Translations under genes and position numbers: made by a program
Origin: Geobacter sp. UBA6151
Lineage (GTDB): Bacteria; Desulfobacterota; Desulfuromonadia; Geobacterales; Pseudopelobacteraceae
Length of the DNA stretch: 37,059 nucleotides
Reading direction: 5' to 3'
Assembly (NCBI GenBank): GCA_002423105.1
Contig: DIUT01000034.1
Span: forward strand, 1 to 37,059
Shown: positions 33,398 through 37,059 of the stretch, piece after piece
Numbering within the stretch: position 1 is the first letter of the stretch
Layout of the letters: every line of letters starts with the position of its first letter
The notes under the pieces: generated by a model
The model's database searches: none
What the model saw: only the letters and a program-made list of their open reading frames with translations
Told to the model about the DNA's origin: nothing

Positions 33398-36300
33398 ATG
33401 GCCACCAACGACACTTCAAATCCTGGCGCCACAGCACCTGTCGAAGCTCCTGCCGAGAATGCCACCGTGGATCAGCAAGCTGTCGATTTTGACCAGTTGA
33501 CTTCGCTCAGTAACACCGAAAACGGGGCAAGCATAGGCCAGGCTGACAATATATCGGGAGGGTCAACCCAGGTTGATGGTTCCGGCAATGAAAATATTCA
33601 GTCTGATATAGCGAGCGGGCAAGCGGGAAGTGAAGGGGGCCAGACTGAAACAGGACTTGATGGCTCCGGTTTGAGTGAGCGCCAGAATACCACGCCTGAA
33701 GGCAATGCCATTCCCACCATGGATACCAACAGCACCGGCCAACAAGCTCCGGTGCCATTTGTTGATCAACCGCTTCCCCAAGGTGCAGTGGAGGTGGAGA
33801 ATCCAGCGAATGAACCAGATGATTATACTAGTGTGATTGACCTGACAGAAGAAATCCCCTTGGGCATTGGAGAATATGCGGCTGATAGTTCTGCTGCTGG
33901 CGAGGAATCGTCACAAAATTCAGGAGAACCAACCACTCCTACGACACCCACGACCGTAACTACTCCAACGACGGTAACGAGTCCAACAACACCTACAACC
34001 GTGACATCGGCTACTACCCCAACCACGGTTACCAGTGCAACGACGCCGACCACTGTCACGAGTGCGACAACTCCGACGACTGTAACATCGGCAACTACAC
34101 CTACAACCGTGACGTCAGCTACTACCCCGACAACAGTGACTTCGGCTACGACGCCTACTACGGTAACGTCGGTAACAACTCCGACCACTGTAACCAGTGC
34201 CACTACTCCAACGACGGTAACGAGTGCGACCACCCCAACCACGGTAACCAGTGCAACGACCCCGACGACAGTCACGAGTGCTACAACTCCGACCACGGTA
34301 ACCAGTGCAACCACACCAACCACCGTAACGTCAGCAACAACTCCGACCACTGTTACGAGTGCGACCACTCCGACGACAGTGACTAGTGCAACGACTCCCA
34401 CGACGGTGACTTCGGCTACTACTCCGACTACTGTCACAAGTGTGACAACTCCGACTACGGTAACGTCGGCTACAACACCTACAACCGTGACGTCGGTTAC
34501 GACGCCAACCACGGTTACAAGTGCCACTACGCCGACGACTGTAACAAGTGCGACTACTCCGACTACAGTAACGTCGGCTACGACGCCTACTACGGTGACT
34601 AGTGCAACCACACCAACCACCGTAACGTCAGCAACAACTCCGACTACTGTAACCAGCGCCACAACGCCGACGACTGTCACGAGTGCGACCACCCCAACCA
34701 CGGTTACCAGTGCAACGACCCCCACGACTGTAACGAGCGCAACCACACCAACCACCGTAACGTCAGCAACAACTCCAACGACGGTAACGTCGGCTACGAC
34801 GCCTACTACGGTGACTTCAGCCACCACCCCGACGACGGTAACATCAGCTACGACACCTACAACCGTGACGTCGGTTACGACGCCAACCACGGTTACAAGT
34901 GCCACTACGCCGACGACTGTAACAAGTGCGACAACTCCGACTACGGTAACGTCGGCTACGACCCCAACCACCGTGACTAGCGCGACCACTCCGACTACAG
35001 TAACCAGTGCAACCACACCTACAACCGTGACGTCGGCCACTACGCCTACCACGGTGACGAGTGCGACTACTCCGACTACAGTAACGTCGGTTACGACGCC
35101 TACTACGGTGACTAGTGCAACCACACCAACCACCGTAACGTCAGCAACAACTCCGACGACTGTAACATCGGCAACGACACCTACAACTGTGACGTCAGCT
35201 ACTACCCCGACAACAGTGACTTCGGCTACGACACCTACTACGGTAACGTCGGCTACCACGCCTACTACGGTAACATCAGCTACAACACCTACAACCGTGA
35301 CGTCGGTTACCACGCCAACCACGGTTACAAGTGCCACTACGCCTACTACGGTAACGTCAGCTACAACTCCAACCACCGTAACGTCAGCAACGACTCCGAC
35401 GACAGTGACTAGTGCAACGACTCCGACTACGGTTACAAGTGCCACTACGCCGACTACTGTCACGAGTGCTACAACTCCGACGACTGTAACATCGGCAACG
35501 ACACCTACAACCGTGACGTCAGCTACTACCCCTACAACAGTGACTTCGGCTACGACGCCTACTACGGCAACATCAGCTACAACACCTACAACCGTGACGT
35601 CGGTTACCACGCCAACCACGGTTACAAGTGCCACTACGCCTACTACGGTAACGTCAGCTACAACTCCAACCACCGTAACGTCAGCAACGACTCCGACGAC
35701 AGTGACTAGTGCAACGACTCCGACTACGGTTACAAGTACCACTACGCCGACTACTGTCACGAGTGCTACAACTCCGACGACTGTAACATCGGCAACTACA
35801 CCTACAACCGTGACGTCAGCTACTACCCCGACAACAGTGACTTCGGCTACGACGCCTACTACGGTAACATCAGCTACAACACCTACAACCGTGACGTCGG
35901 TTACCACGCCTACGACGGTAACCAGTGCAACCACACCAACCACCGTAACGTCAGCAACAACTCCGACCACTGTTACGAGTGCGACCACTCCGACGACAGT
36001 GACTAGTGCAACTACTCCGACCACTGTAACCAGCGCCACAACGCCGACGACCGTAACCAGTGCCACTACTCCAACGACGGTAACCAGTGCGACTACCCCA
36101 ACCACGGTTACCAGTGCAACGACCCCGACGACTGTCACGAGCGCAACAACTCCAACGACGGTAACGTCGGCTACCACACCTACTACGGTAACATCAGCTA
36201 CGACTCCGACTACAGTGACTTCAGCTACCACACCGACTACGGTAACCAGTGCAACTACACCAACCACCGTAACGTCAGCAACGACTCCCACGACGGTGAC

Positions 36301-37059
36301 TAGTGCAACGACTCCGACGACGGTAACCAGTGCAACCACACCAACCACCGTAACGTCAGCAACGACTCCGACGACAGTGACTAGTGCAACGACTCCGACG
36401 ACGCCTACTACGGTGACTTCAGCCACCACCCCGACGACGGTAACATCAGCTACAACACCTACAACCGTGACGTCGGTTACCACGCCAACCACGGTTACAA
36501 GTGCCACTACGCCTACTACGGTAACGTCAGCTACAACTCCAACCACCGTAACGTCAGTAACGACTCCGACGACAGTGACTAGTGCAACGACTCCGACTAC
36601 GGTTACAAGTGCCACTACACCGACTACTGTCACGAGTGCTACGACTCCGACAACGGTAACCAGTGCAACCACACCAACCACCGTAACGTCAGCAACAACT
36701 CCGACGACTGTAACATCGGCAACGACACCTACAACCGTGACGTCAGCTACTACCCCTACAACAGTGACTTCGGCTACGACGCCTACTACGGTGACGAGTG
36801 CAACGACACCTACAACCGCGACATCAGTTACCACCCCAACTACGGTTACAAGTGCCACTACTCCGACTACTGTCACGAGTGCTACAACTCCGACGACGGT
36901 AACATCAGCTACGACACCTACTACGGTGACTAGTGCTACAACTCCAACAACCGTGACCTCGGCTACAACACCTACAAGTCCGAGTGATGACGATGATGAC
37001 AGCGACTCCGACTCCGATAGTGATTCAGACTCTGACAGTGATTCAGACTCCGATAGTGA
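33398..37059 (+). CDS. Giant Thr-rich repeat protein, probable type I-secreted adhesin (3' end outside window)
   Basis: Starts at ATG 33398 with AGGGAG 8 bases upstream and stays open for 1220 codons to the window edge. There is no signal peptide, as expected for type I secretion, whose signal is C-terminal. Residues 1-177 are a hydrophilic, acidic, Gly/Gln/Asn-rich region without cysteine. Residues about 197-1189 are 110 tandem units of TTPTTVTSA (nucleotides 33986-36964, 27 bases each plus a single 9-base insertion). After ATTPTSPS comes an Asp-Ser run from 36986, like staphylococcal Sdr stalks. It follows the HlyD gene by 103 bases, so it is the likely cargo of that exporter. Function as adhesin or stalk is inferred; heavy O-glycosylation of Thr is possible. 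The C-terminal domain and stop are unseen. Confidence 0.88.
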   Translation, partial: MATNDTSNPGATAPVEAPAENATVDQQAVDFDQLTSLSNTENGASIGQADNISGGSTQVDGSGNENIQSDIASGQAGSEGGQTETGLDGSGLSERQNTTPEGNAIPTMDTNSTGQQAPVPFVDQPLPQGAVEVENPANEPDDYTSVIDLTEEIPLGIGEYAADSSAAGEESSQNSGEPTTPTTPTTVTTPTTVTSPTTPTTVTSATTPTTVTSATTPTTVTSATTPTTVTSATTPTTVTSATTPTTVTSATTPTTVTSVTTPTTVTSATTPTTVTSATTPTTVTSATTPTTVTSATTPTTVTSATTPTTVTSATTPTTVTSATTPTTVTSATTPTTVTSATTPTTVTSVTTPTTVTSATTPTTVTSVTTPTTVTSATTPTTVTSATTPTTVTSATTPTTVTSATTPTTVTSATTPTTVTSATTPTTVTSATTPTTVTSATTPTTVTSATTPTTVTSATTPTTVTSATTPTTVTSATTPTTVTSATTPTTVTSVTTPTTVTSATTPTTVTSATTPTTVTSATTPTTVTSATTPTTVTSATTPTTVTSATTPTTVTSATTPTTVTSVTTPTTVTSATTPTTVTSATTPTTVTSATTPTTVTSATTPTTVTSATTPTTVTSATTPTTVTSATTPTTVTSVTTPTTVTSATTPTTVTSATTPTTVTSATTPTTVTSATTPTTVTSATTPTTVTSATTPTTVTSATTPTTVTSATTPTTVTSATTPTTATSATTPTTVTSVTTPTTVTSATTPTTVTSATTPTTVTSATTPTTVTSATTPTTVTSTTTPTTVTSATTPTTVTSATTPTTVTSATTPTTVTSATTPTTVTSATTPTTVTSVTTPTTVTSATTPTTVTSATTPTTVTSATTPTTVTSATTPTTVTSATTPTTVTSATTPTTVTSATTPTTVTSATTPTTVTSATTPTTVTSATTPTTVTSATTPTTVTSATTPTTVTSATTPTTVTSATTPTTVTSATTPTTVTSATTPTTVTSATTPTTVTSATTPTTPTTVTSATTPTTVTSATTPTTVTSVTTPTTVTSATTPTTVTSATTPTTVTSVTTPTTVTSATTPTTVTSATTPTTVTSATTPTTVTSATTPTTVTSATTPTTVTSATTPTTVTSATTPTTVTSATTPTTVTSATTPTTATSVTTPTTVTSATTPTTVTSATTPTTVTSATTPTTVTSATTPTTVTSATTPTSPSDDDDDSDSDSDSDSDSDSDSDSDS
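33986..36964 (+). repeat. Tandem 27-base minisatellite-like array, 110 units, within the adhesin gene
   Basis: 2979 bases = 110 x 27 plus one extra 9 bases (near 36400, giving TTPTTPTT). The units encode TTPTTVTSA, with the ninth residue Ala or Val and rare other changes. Third codon positions vary freely (all four Thr codons, TCN/AGT for Ser). Longer blocks recur: an 11-unit (297-base) block repeats at 35299, 35596 and 35893 in register, and a 14-unit (378-base) spacing separates two similar blocks at 34489 and 34867. Confidence 0.95.

Noticed and set aside
33823..36876. 1017-codon open frame on the minus strand made of Val-rich nonapeptide repeats
   Set aside because: It is the antisense shadow of the 27-base array. 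The plus-strand frame has a ribosome binding site, a non-repeat N-terminal region and operon context.
33986..36964. Possible CRISPR array because of many regular short repeats
   Set aside because: The units are contiguous with no unique spacers and keep one open frame throughout.

Overview
The window looks like chromosomal DNA from a Desulfuromonadia/Geobacterales-type bacterium. This is inferred from gene content: hgcAB mercury-methylation genes, a dodecaheme c7-type cytochrome, an HDOD/hybrid-kinase cluster, an MglA-like protein and moderately high G+C. No rRNA or tRNA is present to fix the taxonomy.

Region 1 (1-6300) holds housekeeping and metal/redox genes: the 3' part of ileS, lspA, a small membrane protein, a conserved unknown, an Fe-S-free MutY-type glycosylase, then leftward hgcA-hgcB, a 4Fe-4S protein and a YgbA-family protein. 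Region 2 (6324-9789) is a rightward signalling operon with overlapping starts: a small protein, an HDOD protein and a hybrid histidine kinase with REC and Hpt domains. Region 3 (9796-15953) has a thiolase-fold protein lacking both catalytic cysteines, a beta-hydroxyacid dehydrogenase, endonuclease III, a PHP phosphoesterase, a cytidylate-kinase-like/BON protein and a membrane methyltransferase-like protein. Three copies of one imperfect palindromic intergenic repeat lie in regions 1 and 3 (4941-5118, 9796-9973, 11702-11823).

Region 4 (16013-21678) is a leftward series: an MglA-like GTPase-fold protein, an unknown acidic-linker protein, a SPOR-domain protein, an EF-G paralogue and type III pantothenate kinase. 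Divergent from it is a secreted 12-heme cytochrome (21941-22966) with a good sigma70-type promoter and a clear intrinsic terminator.

Region 5 (23244-37059) is the most unusual part: a tightly coupled type I secretion operon followed by its probable cargo. In order it encodes a secreted SPOR/TPR-like protein, a TolC/NodT-type outer-membrane lipoprotein carrying two C-terminal SPOR-like domains, a regulator combining a LuxR-type HTH, a cyclase-like domain and an ATPase, a 1331-residue ABC exporter in which two transporter halves are fused, and an HlyD-type adaptor. The first four junctions overlap by ATGA or abut. About 100 bp further on begins a giant surface or secreted protein without an N-terminal signal peptide. 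It has 110 tandem nonapeptide units (TTPTTVTSA) followed by a Ser-Asp run, and is still open at the window edge. The simplest reading is a dedicated type I system that exports a mucin-like, Thr-rich adhesin or stalk, with SPOR domains tying the channel to peptidoglycan. The export link is inferred from gene order and family knowledge.
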